Assembly: GCF_009928685.1 (NCBI RefSeq)
Contig: NZ_WWEO01000034.1
Span: forward strand, 1 to 64,000
DNA: 64,000 nucleotides
Reading direction: 5' to 3'
From: Mucilaginibacter agri
GTDB lineage: Bacteria > Bacteroidota > Bacteroidia > Sphingobacteriales > Sphingobacteriaceae
Part shown: piece by piece, positions 51,730-60,371 of the stretch
How positions within the stretch are numbered: the first letter of the stretch is position 1
Layout: every line of letters begins with the position of its first letter
Notes under the pieces: model-generated
What the model was told of the DNA's origin: nothing
The model's input: only the letters and a program-made list of their open reading frames with translations
Databases searched by the model: none
Translations under genes and position numbers: made by a program

Positions 51730-52956
51730 ATGAACTATTTGGATGAATGGTATCAGACACTGCAAGCCTTCAAATGGAAGAATGCATTGATCAATGACCC
51801 GCATTTTCGGAATCTCGAAGCCATCAGAAATGAGATCGCTGCTTTCATTCCTCCTGATGACTTTGAATTATCGCTGACCAAGAGCCATGACAACTGGCTT
51901 TTACATATCCTCTTCGATAAGCAACCTAACTCGATCTATTTGCTGAACGAAGTAGCGGAACTCCTAAGGTTTTACCGGAACTTGCCAGATAAGGAATCTT
52001 TAAAGCTGTTTCAGAAAAATGGCAAGATCAATTATAAGGGGTTTAACGAAAAGCTTTTTGAACTTCAGGTTAACTACCTTTTGCGTTCGGGGGGACTGGA
52101 GCCGAAAATAGGTCAATATTATTTGCTGGATGGAAATAAAAAGGAGATCGACTTACTGGTGCATTATCATGGGCAAACCTATAATATTGAAGTAACCAAG
52201 TATTACGATGTCTTTACAGAGTCCTTGCTTGGACTTGCCACGGATATCATTGGGTCACTTCACCTCACTACGATCAAACGTACGTTGACGATGGATGAAA
52301 TATTTTCAGGCTATTTTGCATTTAAGAAGAGAAATGAAGAAGTGGTAAGGCAAAACAAAAATCTTTTTCATAAGGGCGTTAAAGATTTCATTCATGGTTA
52401 CCGGTCTGTTAAGGAAAATACGATCCTCCATCCGGCTAAAAAAGAGACAGATGATTACGTTTTTTTGATCGAACCCGTATTCAGCCAGAATTATGAGCGT
52501 CTTTATGATGGGGAACTGGGCAAATATCCGGGTTACATTAAGTTTAAAATCGAGGCGAACCTGCAGACCAACAGATATCATGCGAATACTTATGCAGCCA
52601 CCAGGACGAGTGTAGCAGATGGAAACAAACGTTTGGTTTCAAAGATAAGAGAGAAATTGCGCCAACATCATAAGTTCGAGGATGGGTTACTGGTTATCGT
52701 GATCGCCATTGAAGAGATATTCAGTAGCTTTTCCAATAACCGTGCTATTCCTATCCGTCAAAGAGACGTTGATAAACGGGCCATTCATGCAGAGATCCGC
52801 GGAAAGGCGGCTGTAGTTTTACTGTTTAAAGAATTGAAGTCTGATGGGGTGTCCTATCAGAAAATGACTTTTGGTGATCGCGTAGCGCACCAAGACATCT
52901 TTGAGGTCATTAAGAAAATTTATCCTAATATCCGTTATCTGCCGGAAGCGTCCTGA
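51730..52956 (+). CDS. Possible PD-(D/E)XK nuclease-like protein
   Basis: A 408-residue protein. Residues about 105-160 resemble a restriction-endonuclease core: an N-terminal helix with E111 (FELQVNYLLRSGG), then KKEIDLLVHY with D141 and YNIEVTKYY with E154 and T156/K157. The spacing fits, but the lysine is one position off the usual ExK. The remaining C-terminal 240 residues are basic and unassigned. It converges with the 146-aa gene (stop codons adjacent). Function inferred only. Confidence 0.55.
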   Translation: MNYLDEWYQTLQAFKWKNALINDPHFRNLEAIRNEIAAFIPPDDFELSLTKSHDNWLLHILFDKQPNSIYLLNEVAELLRFYRNLPDKESLKLFQKNGKINYKGFNEKLFELQVNYLLRSGGLEPKIGQYYLLDGNKKEIDLLVHYHGQTYNIEVTKYYDVFTESLLGLATDIIGSLHLTTIKRTLTMDEIFSGYFAFKKRNEEVVRQNKNLFHKGVKDFIHGYRSVKENTILHPAKKETDDYVFLIEPVFSQNYERLYDGELGKYPGYIKFKIEANLQTNRYHANTYAATRTSVADGNKRLVSKIREKLRQHHKFEDGLLVIVIAIEEIFSSFSNNRAIPIRQRDVDKRAIHAEIRGKAAVVLLFKELKSDGVSYQKMTFGDRVAHQDIFEVIKKIYPNIRYLPEAS

Positions 52957-53397
52957 TCAGAGCTTATCCAGATTTTTTCTTTCCTCCTCCGGGAAATCGA
53001 TGTATTTGGAAAGGTCCTTCACCATTTTGCGCGCAAACACCGCACCTTCCGCACTACTCGTCATGATATCATCGTCGCCCAGGTCCGTGTGCTCGCCGTA
53101 AATCGCTTTTTTCAATTCCTGGCGATGATTTAACTCGTCCAGTTTGTTGCCCATCTTTTGGACCAGCGTATAGTCCGGAATGCCGTTTTGTAACAGGTCG
53201 GGAAAGTTTTTAAATGGAGCGAGTTTTACATTAATGACTTTTTGCATCACCTCACCCCATTGCAGAACTTCGCTAAGTGAGTATACGGGGTTATTCCGGT
53301 GCTGCATATCCAGTACCAAAGCCAGAAACATTTCAGGGGTTCCATTCCATGATGGTTTCAGCTTAAAAGCGCGCATGATGAAAGACAGGAAACTCAT
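52957..53397 (-). CDS. Hypothetical protein (146 aa) at the end of the polymerase operon
   Basis: No family recognised. Helical and soluble, with segments PEMFLALVLDMQHRNNPVYS and HTDLGDDDIMTSSAEGAVFA. It lies 51 bp downstream of the Rieske-like gene on the minus strand, so it may be the last gene of the DinB-DnaE run. Its role is unknown. Confidence 0.6.
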   Translation of the reverse strand: MSFLSFIMRAFKLKPSWNGTPEMFLALVLDMQHRNNPVYSLSEVLQWGEVMQKVINVKLAPFKNFPDLLQNGIPDYTLVQKMGNKLDELNHRQELKKAIYGEHTDLGDDDIMTSSAEGAVFARKMVKDLSKYIDFPEEERKNLDKL

Positions 53398-53448
53398 AGT
53401 ATCATCTGTTAGCTATGAGCAAATATCATAAATAATTCTGACTAAAGT

Positions 53449-53961
53449 TTACCGCTCTCCTTCGGCAATGATTACCTGCATTACAGCGTCGGCTGTCAAA
53501 TGATGCATCGGGCAAACTAATCTTCCATTTCTCTCCAGCATTTCGGTACCAAAATGCGGGCAACGTTTGCCTTTGCACGAGCGCCCGACGAAAGACTGAT
53601 ACCAGGCATGGTAATTTATCAGGTTCTCCGAGCCGGCTTCCGGAGGTTCGGTTGAAAACAATAAGCCCGTACTTTGGCGTTCTAAAAGCAACCGGCGTTT
53701 TACAAGTTTAAGGAAGTTGTAACTGCCGTTGTTATGGGTAACAATTACCGTTAGCGTATGGCCGTCACTTACCTTGAACCAATGTCGCATTCTGGGGTGA
53801 ATCTCGAAGCGGCCATCAATGTGATAGTGTTCATGTGGGAAACCAAATTGAGGATCGGCATGCAAATTGTCAAACACCGGTATATAAAACAGTAAGCCGT
53901 CACCCTTCCACCTTAGTTCGGCACAGGTCACCTCATACGTTTTACCGATTTCATATTGCAT
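53449..53961 (-). CDS. Rieske-like [2Fe-2S] protein
   Basis: A 170-residue protein. The C-terminus has C134-P-H136 (RCPHFGTEM) and C150-P-M-H153 (VCPMHHL), i.e. C-x-H-x13-C-x2-H, the ligand pattern of Rieske clusters, with 13 rather than the usual 15 or more residues between. An extra C129 precedes it. The N-terminal part is beta-rich (DNLHADPQFGFPHEHYHIDG). Rieske proteins carry electrons; its place beside polymerase genes is unexpected. Zinc binding is an alternative. Confidence 0.6.
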   Translation of the reverse strand: MQYEIGKTYEVTCAELRWKGDGLLFYIPVFDNLHADPQFGFPHEHYHIDGRFEIHPRMRHWFKVSDGHTLTVIVTHNNGSYNFLKLVKRRLLLERQSTGLLFSTEPPEAGSENLINYHAWYQSFVGRSCKGKRCPHFGTEMLERNGRLVCPMHHLTADAVMQVIIAEGER

Positions 53962-53979
53962 AGTCCAAACTACGAAATA

Positions 53980-54213
53980 TTATTTAGCGTGCGCCCGGAG
54001 TTTTTCGCCGATCACCTGCAGGTCCATGGTGGTGTAATACAGTGCGCCTAAGGGCTGATAATCGCCACTTTTTTCTTGGGCGATATATCCTTTGAAGCAA
54101 CCGCCCGCCGTGATCATAAAACATGGCCCTGTCTCGCCCGGCATCGCTTTTTTATCCAATTGAAGTTCGGTTGGCTGGCCGTCAATCAGGCACTGAATGT
54201 TTATCCTATCCAT
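53980..54213 (-). CDS. Hypothetical protein (77 aa) next to DnaE
   Basis: A small soluble protein (MDRINIQCLIDGQPTELQLD, GPCFMITAGGCFKGYIAQEK) of no known family. It lies 31 bp downstream of the DnaE-type gene and 18 bp upstream of the Rieske-like gene on the same strand, so it belongs to the same transcript. Confidence 0.6.
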   Translation of the reverse strand: MDRINIQCLIDGQPTELQLDKKAMPGETGPCFMITAGGCFKGYIAQEKSGDYQPLGALYYTTMDLQVIGEKLRAHAK

Positions 54214-54244
54214 ATGTTAAAAATTTAATGAGCTCATCAGTATA

Positions 54245-57193
54245 TCAGGAAATTACCGGGTTAGGTAAAATGGGAAGTTTAGCAAATTTCAAAACCTCCA
54301 GGCTGGCAAAGCCAAATTCTGCCACGACCTTACCCAATATGAGGTAACAGCCCGCTCCCCGGAAGGGATACATGGGCGTGTTATTAGGAAAATGTACAGT
54401 ATCAAAAGCGTTGCCTTCAACGTCAAGAAAGTTACCGAACCACATTCGTTGGCTGTTTTTGGTGTGCACTGTTTTCTCGCAAACGTAAAGGCCGACCATT
54501 CTTACAACTTGTCCAATATGATTAATGAGATCATTCGCGCCTATTTCACCCCGATAGTCAGTTTGCAGTAATTCAAACATGGTCATGCTTAGCGGAAAAC
54601 CAAGCAACTCCAGTTCATGGTAAGCATTTTCCAGTCTGGTATTGACCAGGACGGGTAAGGAATAATTTTTTGTTTCCAGCTGGAACAATTCTGCATCATT
54701 GTTAGGTTTAGCTTTTGCACCCATTAATAAGTGAACAGCCCACAATAATTCTTTTTTGCTTTTGCCGGTAAAGCGCAACGCGCCGACACGAATGAGAATG
54801 ATGACCTGCTCTAAACCGATAGCTGTCCTTTTGATGAAATCTTCCAGGTTTTGGTAAGGCCCGTTCGTTTTGCGTTCTTCGGGGATCAGTTCAATATACA
54901 CGCCGTTTAAACCATGAATGCCAATGAAGCCTAAGTAAACGTCAACTCCGCTGATATTTACGGCACTGTCGCTGTTATTGACGCAGGGTAAGTGTACGAT
55001 ACCGCCGGCACTTTGTAGTTCCTGAACATAAACGAGCCGATTACCCTGATAGAAGCCGCCATAGTTATTTAATACAGCGACCATAAATTCCCGTGGGAAA
55101 TAAGTTTTTAAATACAGGCTTTGATAGCTTTCTACTGCAAAGCTGGCCGAATGTGCTTTGGAAAAACTGTACCCGGCAAAAGAACTGACCTGACGCCAAA
55201 CTTCGGCAGCGATATCGTCCGGCCTTTCCAGTCTTTTGGAGCCAGTGAAAAAACTTTGCTTGATTCGGTTCATTTCCTGTTCCGAACGCCATTTGCCACT
55301 CATGCCCCGACGTAGAATGTCGGCATCAGTGCCATCCATACCCGCAAAGTGAATGCAGATTTTAATCACATCTTCCTGGTAGACCATCACGCCATAAGTT
55401 TCCTCCAATTGCTCTTTCATGACGGGATGCAGGTACTTTACGTCTTTAGGGTTATGGTGCCGTTTGATGTATTCGCCCATCATACCGGAACTGGCAACGC
55501 CCGGACGAATTATAGAACTGGCCGCAACCAGCACGAGGTAACTATCGCAGCCGAGCTTGCGGTTTAGCTGTATCATAGCGGGAGATTCGATATAAAAACA
55601 GCCTTTGGTATTTCCGACCCTCAGATTGGCGTTTATCGCCGGGTCTTTCATAAACGTCTTAACTTGGTGAATATCGATCTTGCGTTGCTGATTTCCTTCT
55701 ATTAATTGCACCGCCACTTTAATATGGCCGATCCCCCGCTGGCTAAGGATGTCATATTTATCAAAACCGATATTTTCAGCTTCGTACATATCCCATTGCA
55801 CGGTAGCCATACCTTTTGGCGGCAGGTCGAGTGCCGTATAATACGTGATCGGCTCCTCGGTAATCAAGACACCACCGGCATGGATCGAACGCTGGTTAGG
55901 CATATTGGCCATGCGCTCGTGGATTGCGACGATCTTGCGAAATGTATCGTTATTTTGATTAATTGCTGCGCGGGTCTGGTCGGTAAACCCGTCGATCTCC
56001 GCTTTCGGTAAACCCATCACTTTGCCGATCTCACGGATAATGCTACGGTCTTTAAAAGTTGACATGGTGCCTAAAAGCGCGGTATGCTGGCTGCCATAAC
56101 GTTTAAATATATAATCCTGCACATCTTCACGTTCATCCCAGGAATAATCAATATCAAAATCCGGCGGCGATGTGCGCTGCGCGTTGAGGAACCGTTCAAA
56201 ATATAAATTCAGCTCTATCGGGTCTACATCTGTGATCTTCAGGCAATAGGCCACGATGCTGTTGGCACCTGAACCTCGGCCAACATGGTAGTACCCTTGT
56301 GAATTGGAATAACGGATAATATCCCAGGTGATCAGGAAATAGGCGCAAAAGTCCAGTTCGTATATAACCTTTAATTCGTGCCTTATCCTTTTCTGCGCCT
56401 CCTTATTTGACTTGCCGTAGCGATATTCCATGCCGCTGAGGGCCAGTTTTTCCAGCAGCTCCCGGTCATTCTTTTTGTTGCCGGTAAAAGTACGGCGGTT
56501 AAGGTTTACCCGGCCTTTAGGATAATCCATCACGCAGCGGTTCATTAGATTCCGCGTATTATCCAAGATGAAGGCATAACGGGAGAATTTTGCTTCCAGC
56601 TGACCCGGCGGCAGAAACATGTCACTGGGACGGCATTTGTCGGATGCAGTTACTTCAGTTAATACCACATTCAAATCGATGCCCCTGAGATATTCGTGCA
56701 GGCGGTACTCGATCTTATCAGCCACAACAACGGGCTGAAGGGCCAGTAACTTCGACTTAACGGTTGACAGGTCAACATTAAACAAGCTGTTCAGCTGGTC
56801 ATAGCGAATGCCGAGATATTCGTTATCTGATAAAGTTTTTTCATTGGGGTAAGGGTAAACGATAAATGCGTTTTTAAAAGGCGGTGCCTCATCCGGCAAG
56901 GGCTTCTTTTGCAAATTATGTTCCGATAAGAAATCATTTAGTTCCTTCATGCCCTCCTTGTTCTGCGCGATGCCGAAGTACAGTAACTGTTTATCCCTTC
57001 TGAATTCCAGTCCGGCGATCGGCTTGACCTGTTTGGCCTCGCATTCCCGCATAAACTCCATGATCCCCGTAGAGTTGTTGATATCCGTCAGTACCATTTG
57101 CGTAACACCGTAACCCACCGCTTCTTCGACCAATGCCGGGATCGACATGGTGCCGTAGCGTAGGCTGTATTGCGAGTGCACGTTAATGTACAT
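54245..57193 (-). CDS. dnaE2: DnaE-type DNA polymerase III alpha subunit (error-prone-like)
   Basis: A 982-residue C-family polymerase, shorter than housekeeping DnaE (about 1160). An N-terminal PHP domain begins MYINVHSQYSLRYG. The palm carries PDFDIDY with D347 and D349, and NIGFDKYDILSQRGIGHI supplies the third acidic residue. After the finger region (YSFSKAHSASFAVESYQSLY) comes a helix-hairpin-helix and an OB domain; the tau-binding C-terminus is absent. The DinB gene lies 8 bp upstream in the same direction. Such pairs resemble the ImuB/DnaE2 mutagenesis system used for translesion synthesis under SOS control. Assignment to DnaE2 rather than an ordinary plasmid DnaE is inference. Confidence 0.85.
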   Translation of the reverse strand: MYINVHSQYSLRYGTMSIPALVEEAVGYGVTQMVLTDINNSTGIMEFMRECEAKQVKPIAGLEFRRDKQLLYFGIAQNKEGMKELNDFLSEHNLQKKPLPDEAPPFKNAFIVYPYPNEKTLSDNEYLGIRYDQLNSLFNVDLSTVKSKLLALQPVVVADKIEYRLHEYLRGIDLNVVLTEVTASDKCRPSDMFLPPGQLEAKFSRYAFILDNTRNLMNRCVMDYPKGRVNLNRRTFTGNKKNDRELLEKLALSGMEYRYGKSNKEAQKRIRHELKVIYELDFCAYFLITWDIIRYSNSQGYYHVGRGSGANSIVAYCLKITDVDPIELNLYFERFLNAQRTSPPDFDIDYSWDEREDVQDYIFKRYGSQHTALLGTMSTFKDRSIIREIGKVMGLPKAEIDGFTDQTRAAINQNNDTFRKIVAIHERMANMPNQRSIHAGGVLITEEPITYYTALDLPPKGMATVQWDMYEAENIGFDKYDILSQRGIGHIKVAVQLIEGNQQRKIDIHQVKTFMKDPAINANLRVGNTKGCFYIESPAMIQLNRKLGCDSYLVLVAASSIIRPGVASSGMMGEYIKRHHNPKDVKYLHPVMKEQLEETYGVMVYQEDVIKICIHFAGMDGTDADILRRGMSGKWRSEQEMNRIKQSFFTGSKRLERPDDIAAEVWRQVSSFAGYSFSKAHSASFAVESYQSLYLKTYFPREFMVAVLNNYGGFYQGNRLVYVQELQSAGGIVHLPCVNNSDSAVNISGVDVYLGFIGIHGLNGVYIELIPEERKTNGPYQNLEDFIKRTAIGLEQVIILIRVGALRFTGKSKKELLWAVHLLMGAKAKPNNDAELFQLETKNYSLPVLVNTRLENAYHELELLGFPLSMTMFELLQTDYRGEIGANDLINHIGQVVRMVGLYVCEKTVHTKNSQRMWFGNFLDVEGNAFDTVHFPNNTPMYPFRGAGCYLILGKVVAEFGFASLEVLKFAKLPILPNPVIS

Positions 57194-57201
57194 GAGAAAT
57201 T

Positions 57202-58359
57202 TTAAAGATTAAGATTGATGCCGGATGCAAGTTTGATGGAGTCTGGGCCGAATCGCCGCCGGATCTTATCCATCGCCTGGCAAAGACTGTATTGCTCTTC
57301 TGAAGCGGTATACAGATCGATCTGCTCAAAGCCATTGACCAGATTAGACAAACGGACACCGACGAGGCGGATCAGCAACCTTTTTTGATAGGCGGCTTTA
57401 AATAATTCTTTTGTCTTTTTGATAAGCGGTCCATCCAATGCCGTGTAAGGTATGGTCGCTTGTTTGGTGACATCCTCACGTGTAGAATATCGCACCGTCA
57501 CCGTTACGCAGGCAGTTTGCTTTTTCTTTTGACGCAGCTCAAAAGCCAGTTCCATGACCATAGAAACTAAGAGGTCATTGATCGCCGCGAGGTCTATGCT
57601 GTCATTTTTGAAAGTGCTCTGCGTACCAATAGACTTTTGTTCCTGATAGGGAATGATGGGTGATTCGTCGATACCCTTGGCTTTCTGTAACAGCCAGATT
57701 CCATTTTTACCCAGTATACTATTCATGTATTCCGGGTGCACCTGTGAAAGTTCATAGATGCGTTTAATACCCATATCACTCAGCTTAATGAATGTTTTTT
57801 CACCTAAGCCGGGAATTTTGCGGATAGATAAAGGATTCAAAAATGGCTGAACTACGGCTTTTTCTATGTTCAATTCGCCGTTAGGCTTGCATTCATTGGT
57901 CGCCATTTTGGAAACCGTCTTATTTACAGACAGGCCGAAAGAAATGGGCAATGCCGTTTCTTTCATGACTTTGGCCCGTAACTCTTTCGCATATTTTAAT
58001 GTACCGAAATGACGATCCATACCGGTCATATCGATGTAATGCTCATCGATACTCGCTTTTTCAATAAGCGGCACGTTGTCTTTTAAAATTTCGGTGATCT
58101 CATGCGATGCTTTTGAATATTCATCCATGTTGCCCCTGATCCAGATCCCATGCGGGCAGAGCATACGCGCCATGCGGGCGGGCATGGCAGAATGGATACC
58201 AAACTTTCTTGCTTCATAACTGCACGACGCTACCACTCCACGGTCGGAAAGGCTACCGATAATGACCGGTTTACCTACTAACTGTGGATTTTTCCGGACC
58301 TCTACGGATACGAAAAACGCATCCTGGTCCATGTGGATGATCTGGCGGTCGGTGCTCAT
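57202..58359 (-). CDS. dinB: DinB/UmuC-family translesion polymerase (Y family)
   Basis: About 385 residues from the ATG at 58359 (MSTDRQIIHMDQDAFFVSVE), which fits the family start; a start at 58398 would add 13 residues. Catalytic residues are in HMDQDAFF and ASIDEHYIDMTG; a helix-hairpin-helix (IRKIPGLGEKTFIKLSDMG) and little-finger domain follow. It inserts nucleotides opposite damage. It is first in the minus-strand operon with the DnaE-type gene, suggesting joint induction. No clear clamp-binding peptide at the end. Confidence 0.88.
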   Translation of the reverse strand: MSTDRQIIHMDQDAFFVSVEVRKNPQLVGKPVIIGSLSDRGVVASCSYEARKFGIHSAMPARMARMLCPHGIWIRGNMDEYSKASHEITEILKDNVPLIEKASIDEHYIDMTGMDRHFGTLKYAKELRAKVMKETALPISFGLSVNKTVSKMATNECKPNGELNIEKAVVQPFLNPLSIRKIPGLGEKTFIKLSDMGIKRIYELSQVHPEYMNSILGKNGIWLLQKAKGIDESPIIPYQEQKSIGTQSTFKNDSIDLAAINDLLVSMVMELAFELRQKKKQTACVTVTVRYSTREDVTKQATIPYTALDGPLIKKTKELFKAAYQKRLLIRLVGVRLSNLVNGFEQIDLYTASEEQYSLCQAMDKIRRRFGPDSIKLASGINLNL

Positions 58360-58444
58360 ATGTATGCTTTGATTCGATATAAAATGTTTAAAGTTCAACC
58401 ATATTAAAAATTGCTTTCTTTTGTTCGGAAAGCGGACAACAAAA

Positions 58445-58480
58445 CTAATACTAAAAATATTAGCATTTTGTTTATATTTG
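58445..58480 (+). promoter_or_regulatory. Promoter with inverted-repeat operator for the damage cassette
   Basis: CTAATA (58445-58450) and TATTAG (58458-58463) form a perfect inverted repeat with a 7-bp spacer. TATATTTG (58473-58480) matches the TAnnTTTG -7 element exactly; transcription of the 162-aa and HMCES genes would start near 58487. The repeat covers the place of the -33 element, as an operator for a repressor would. The region also lies upstream of dinB, so one site could control both directions. No LexA-like gene is visible in the window. Confidence 0.5.
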
Positions 58481-58505
58481 AAAATATTTTTGGAGACTGG
58501 GCTAA

Positions 58506-58994
58506 ATGGCTGATAGCTTGTTTTATAATCCTTTCCTGCGCATCAAGGACGATACCCTGAAAAAATTACTGGGTACAGGCAAGCGTTATGTGGTAATCCA
58601 GCGGTTTCAATGGCCTGGTCAGCCTCCCCAAAAGACCTTTCTTTTGTCAGCCTATGCTAATGAACCGGAAGCGCGCTTTCATGAACAGCAATTGCGACCT
58701 AACGAAGGTAAATTGCAAGACCTGCTGGATCTGAACCAGTATCAGGCGATCAGCAAGCTTTTGAAAAACGAATCGGGCCTGACGGTCTTCTACAATGGCA
58801 CGATAGATGCTAAGCATGAGAAAAGGTTGCAGAAGGCCTTTGTGAAGAACGTTTCTGCTTATATTCACTATATCAGGATGAAAAAAGAAGATCATTATGA
58901 TGTACGTATATTTGCAGAGTACGGCCGGTTGAAAGCTGAGATCACATCGGGTGAAAATAGCCATACCGCATTATTTTACGATATGATCAAATAG
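58506..58994 (+). CDS. Hypothetical protein (162 aa) upstream of HMCES
   Basis: No known family. Soluble, mixed alpha/beta protein starting MADSLFYNPFLRIKDDTLKK and ending SHTALFYDMIK. The gene is 1 bp before the HMCES gene and directly follows the operator region, so it is probably part of the damage response. Its close pairing with HMCES suggests a functional link that I cannot specify. Confidence 0.65.
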   Translation: MADSLFYNPFLRIKDDTLKKLLGTGKRYVVIQRFQWPGQPPQKTFLLSAYANEPEARFHEQQLRPNEGKLQDLLDLNQYQAISKLLKNESGLTVFYNGTIDAKHEKRLQKAFVKNVSAYIHYIRMKKEDHYDVRIFAEYGRLKAEITSGENSHTALFYDMIK

Positions 58995-58995
58995 T

Positions 58996-59805
58996 ATGTG
59001 CAGGGATATCAGTTTCCATTCAGAAATACAGATTGTTACTCAGGATTTCAAAGGGATTCAGTTGGCCCCCAATCCCGCGCACTATCCAACGGACATGGTT
59101 CATGTGACCTGCGAGATATTGCCAACCTACCCCATCGTGGTTAACCGGAAAGCGCTGGCCCTGGCTAATATGGGCTGGGGGGTGATCAACACGTGGATCG
59201 ATGATCCTCGCGAACGCCAGTCGCAGCGTTCCAATATGGTTAATGCACGCTCGGAAAGAATTGTCGGCGACAAAAAATCGTATTGGTACCGCATAAGGCA
59301 GAATCGCTGTTTAATCCCGACGACAGGTATCTACGAGCACCGCGAAGTGGCTGGCTTCAGAAATAAAATCCCCTATCATATCAGCCTGGAAGGCCGCAAA
59401 CAATTTTACGTACCCGCCCTATACCAGGTCAGTCAGGAGGTAGATCAATATACCGGCGATCTGTACAATATCGCCACCTTCACCATGATCACGCGGGGCG
59501 CGAATGAAAAAATGAGATGGATACACAATTCCGGCGATAATAAGCACCGGATGCCATTGTTTCTTACCCCGGAAATGGAACAGGCGTGGGTATTGGATGA
59601 CCTTGGCGATGATGACATGGAGGAGTTTTTTCATTTCGAAATGCCATCTGACGCTATAGCGCATCATCCGGTTTATTCCATTCGCAGCCGTAAACCAAAG
59701 CCGGAAGGTATTGTGCCGAACGCCTACTACGATTGGGGTAAAAAGTTACCTGTCTACGGTCAGGAGAAAGAGAGTGACGATGGCGTACAATCTTCTCTGT
59801 TTTAG
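58996..59805 (+). CDS. yedK: SOS response-associated HMCES/YedK (SRAP) protein
   Basis: A 269-residue SRAP-family protein. The catalytic Cys is C2 (MCRDIS), exposed after Met removal. N83 (NARSERI), E114 (GIYEHRE) and H185 (KHRMP) match the family active site. HMCES proteins crosslink to abasic sites in single-stranded DNA and protect them. Together with DinB and the DnaE-type polymerase it forms a mobile damage-tolerance cassette. The call is secure. Confidence 0.92.
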   Translation: MCRDISFHSEIQIVTQDFKGIQLAPNPAHYPTDMVHVTCEILPTYPIVVNRKALALANMGWGVINTWIDDPRERQSQRSNMVNARSERIVGDKKSYWYRIRQNRCLIPTTGIYEHREVAGFRNKIPYHISLEGRKQFYVPALYQVSQEVDQYTGDLYNIATFTMITRGANEKMRWIHNSGDNKHRMPLFLTPEMEQAWVLDDLGDDDMEEFFHFEMPSDAIAHHPVYSIRSRKPKPEGIVPNAYYDWGKKLPVYGQEKESDDGVQSSLF

Positions 59806-59833
59806 TTGATAATTCATTAAGCAGGGTCGAAGG

Positions 59834-60343
59834 ATGAGCAACACAAGTTGGAGACGCTTTGATTTTAGACGGGCGTCATTAAATGTGACGATCATGGGTT
59901 TACAGCAAACAATCGATGTGCTACATGCTCAGACGGAGGAAATCCATTGGTATGATGGTGATTGGTTCCTTGAGGAAAGTGAGCCTATTTATGGTTTGGC
60001 ATTTATCGCCTTTCAAAATTATATTAACGGCAGTATTAAAGATTTTGACGGCGACACCACTAAAAAAACGGGTTATTATAAAAAAGGGAAGCCGCTAACC
60101 GGCTTTAGTAAAACTGATATCGAGTTGATCATAGCCCTGGCAAATTATGCTAAACATAAAGATGAAGGGCATCCGCATAAAGGTACCGCTGAGGTCTTAA
60201 ATGAATTAGGCTTAAATTTCACGGACGTTATTTACCTTGATCAATCTGCAATGTTTCAGGGCCTGGAACTACTTGATAGCAAGTGGGAACTATCGGCTAT
60301 CCTGGAAAGTGTGATTGCCTGGCGGGAAAGCTTATGGACTTAA
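59834..60343 (+). CDS. Hypothetical protein (169 aa)
   Basis: No family recognised. The start is MSNTSWRRFDFRRASLNVTI; the centre is acidic (SIKDFDGDTTKKTGYYKKGK) and then ALANYAKHKDEGHPHKG. It lies 28 bp after HMCES and 28 bp before the DUF4365-like gene, so it could belong with either. Function unknown. Confidence 0.6.
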   Translation: MSNTSWRRFDFRRASLNVTIMGLQQTIDVLHAQTEEIHWYDGDWFLEESEPIYGLAFIAFQNYINGSIKDFDGDTTKKTGYYKKGKPLTGFSKTDIELIIALANYAKHKDEGHPHKGTAEVLNELGLNFTDVIYLDQSAMFQGLELLDSKWELSAILESVIAWRESLWT

Positions 60344-60371
60344 ATTACTATTTCAGTAAATTAGCCTAATC

